Shown in pieces: positions 6,175-7,606 of a stretch of 7,606 bases of DNA. A model generated the notes under the pieces. That model was not told the origin of the DNA, searched no databases, and saw only the letters and a program-made list of their open reading frames with translations. Origin of the DNA: a bacterium (GTDB lineage: Bacteria > Cyanobacteriota > Vampirovibrionia > Obscuribacterales > Obscuribacteraceae); NCBI GenBank assembly GCA_030431355.1, contig JAUIJG010000258.1, positions 1 to 7,606 of the forward strand. Direction: 5' to 3'. Numbering within the stretch: position 1 is the stretch's first letter; every line of letters begins with the position of its first letter. The position numbers and the translations under genes are program-made.

Positions 6175-7605
6175 CTACAGTTCATCTATCTCTTTTTTGA
6201 CTTCAAGGAGCTTTTCCTGTTGTCCTTGATGCTCCAGATATCTGGCGTAAGTTGAGAATATCTTCAATTTAGCGGCTCTATCAAGGGTGCCCACAAGATT
6301 ATCAGACCTGATCAGCTCCACCGGCTTCGCCGCCAATAACTTGGCTTGTTTGTAGTTGTTGGTCAACATGTAAGTATGAGCCAGCAAACTCGATATTTGA
6401 GCTGTCTTAGCTCCTTCAAAACCATAAAATGATTGCGCCAGGGATAGAGCATCTTCCAGATAACGGGTGGAAGTTTTCAGATCTTGACGTTCTCTATAGT
6501 ACTCTGCCAGGAGCAGCTTGTCCTCAATCACTCCATTTGTCTTACCGGTCATCCGGTCAACATGCTCCACCATCTCGTAGAGATCTTTGATTTTGTCGGT
6601 CTTCTGTTGGGCTCGAAACATTTGGGAAAGGTTGGCAACAATCGTTAAAACTCTAGTCTCCTCCCTGGCCGGCGAGCGCAACATGGTCACCAGTGCGTTT
6701 AGATAGAAAGCTTCCGCTTTCTGCTCGTTCTTGCGCACCCTCGTGCTGTACATATCTCCCAGACCACGCATGGCATCTGCTTTCAAGAGAAGCTCCAGGT
6801 CGGTTTTGTCTTTTACTTCCGACAGGATATTCAAAGCTTCGTTGTATCTTTCGATAGCTTTGGTCGGTTGATCCGTAAGCCTTAAAGCATCGGCAAGGAG
6901 AACCGTTGTTCTTGCCCTTGTGGAGACGGGAACCTCAGATGACCGTTCCAGGGATGCCGCTGCGGCATTGAGCGTATTCAGGGCTTTGTTCACCTCTCCC
7001 TGGGCGAGATAGATCTCAGCCAGTTGACATTTAGCCAGGGCTGCCTGGGGGCTTGTCGGTCTGTAGGTGTTTCTAGCTATGCTGAGAGCCTCAACGGCAT
7101 TTTGCCGGGCTTCATCGAAAAGTCCAAGACGTCTGTTTACTTCAGAGAGCGCTTCCAGGGTGGAAAACAAACCCGCGCTTGCTCTACCTGCTGTCAGTTT
7201 ACGGTTTTCAATCGCCTTAACAAGCCTCTCTTTCACCTCGAGATATTTTTCATTGTGGTTGTCTTTTAAATCGATAATGGCGAGATTATCCATCAAGTTG
7301 TTTATCACGAGGCTATTTTCAGGCAGACCCTCCCGAGCTAAGACTATGGTCTTCTCCAGAAGCCCCCTAGACATCTCCCAGAGTCCGGCATCCATATAAC
7401 TGACTGCGATATCGTTGAGCTGGTAGCAATAGTCCTCAATCTGGTCGGTCTCATCCGAGCCGGTGACAATCAGTTTTTTCAGAGCGCTGAGAGATTTCTT
7501 CTCTCCTTTGATCACATCTTTTTTATTAGCCTTCTCCAGATCCTTAAGGCGGTCTGCCAGCTTGTCGGACATCTTGAAACGTCCGGTCATCCTGTACAAA
7601 TCGAC
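6175..7605 (-). CDS. TPR-repeat protein, 5' end at or beyond the window edge
   Basis: This is a long all-helical protein with many tetratricopeptide-like repeats, a protein-interaction scaffold; its partner and role cannot be named. Taking the outermost visible start codon (TTG at 7599-7597) gives 474 aa. TPR-like helix pairs appear near residues 57-90, 145-178, 186-220, 230-263, 272-308, 359-393, 398-430 and 441-472, with cores such as CQLAEIYLAQGEVNKALNTL and LLAEYYRERQDLKTSTRYLE. The start is uncertain. The frame is open to the right edge, and the first residues YRMTGRFKMSDKLADRL resemble the middle of a TPR, suggesting that the gene extends past the window. If it starts inside, the ATG at 7572-7570 with a GGA 11 bases before it is another choice. 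No signal peptide or membrane helix is visible in this part. The WG-repeat lipoprotein gene follows after 51 bases and is probably in the same operon. Confidence 0.85.
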   Translation of the reverse strand, partial: VDLYRMTGRFKMSDKLADRLKDLEKANKKDVIKGEKKSLSALKKLIVTGSDETDQIEDYCYQLNDIAVSYMDAGLWEMSRGLLEKTIVLAREGLPENSLVINNLMDNLAIIDLKDNHNEKYLEVKERLVKAIENRKLTAGRASAGLFSTLEALSEVNRRLGLFDEARQNAVEALSIARNTYRPTSPQAALAKCQLAEIYLAQGEVNKALNTLNAAAASLERSSEVPVSTRARTTVLLADALRLTDQPTKAIERYNEALNILSEVKDKTDLELLLKADAMRGLGDMYSTRVRKNEQKAEAFYLNALVTMLRSPAREETRVLTIVANLSQMFRAQQKTDKIKDLYEMVEHVDRMTGKTNGVIEDKLLLAEYYRERQDLKTSTRYLEDALSLAQSFYGFEGAKTAQISSLLAHTYMLTNNYKQAKLLAAKPVELIRSDNLVGTLDRAAKLKIFSTYARYLEHQGQQEKLLEVKKEIDEL

Positions 7606-7606
7606 C

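Overview
The window holds seven substantial protein-coding genes and no RNA gene, CRISPR array, insertion sequence or other mobile element that I could find. It reads as ordinary bacterial chromosome from a Gram-negative-type cell. Two genes begin with lipoprotein signal peptides and a third with a probable Sec signal. Base composition is moderate by eye, and several genes appear to start at TTG or GTG. The mix of M1 aminopeptidase, patatin, TPR proteins, a WG-repeat lipoprotein and unrecognised exported proteins would suit a large-genome environmental lineage such as the non-photosynthetic Cyanobacteria relatives (Melainabacteria/Obscuribacterales). That placement is only an impression from gene style; no marker gene here can confirm it.

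Layout, left to right. Positions 2-1444 (+) are the C-terminal part of an M1-family aminopeptidase whose zinc-binding half lies off the left edge. Positions 1522-2490 (+) encode a cytosolic patatin-like phospholipase with a complete Ser-Asp dyad and a forced TTG start. Positions 2516-3199 (-) encode a TPR lipoprotein that converges on the patatin gene. A gene-free stretch of about 340 bases (3233-3569) separates it from the divergent pair at 3570-4145 (a two-helix membrane protein with an acidic tail) and 4197-5186 (an exported protein of unknown family). Positions 5176-6123 (-) encode a lipoprotein made almost entirely of eight WG repeats. Its tail overlaps the tail of the preceding gene by 11 bases. 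Positions 6175 to the right edge (-) encode a large TPR-repeat protein, 51 bases upstream of the WG-repeat gene and probably transcribed with it.

How the genes may work together is mostly inference. There are three probable transcription units: the two rightward enzymes at the left, the rightward membrane/exported pair in the middle, and the leftward TPR plus WG-repeat pair at the right. The TPR lipoprotein is transcribed leftward on its own. Most products are envelope-associated or repeat-scaffold proteins that bind other proteins, and none carries a domain that names a pathway. The most unusual local signal is the start of the TPR lipoprotein. A perfect AGGAGG ribosome-binding site, directly abutting a hairpin, precedes an open frame that encodes a textbook lipoprotein signal but has only ATA or ATT at start-codon distance. 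I did not find convincing evidence of a new multi-gene system such as defence, secretion or biosynthesis.
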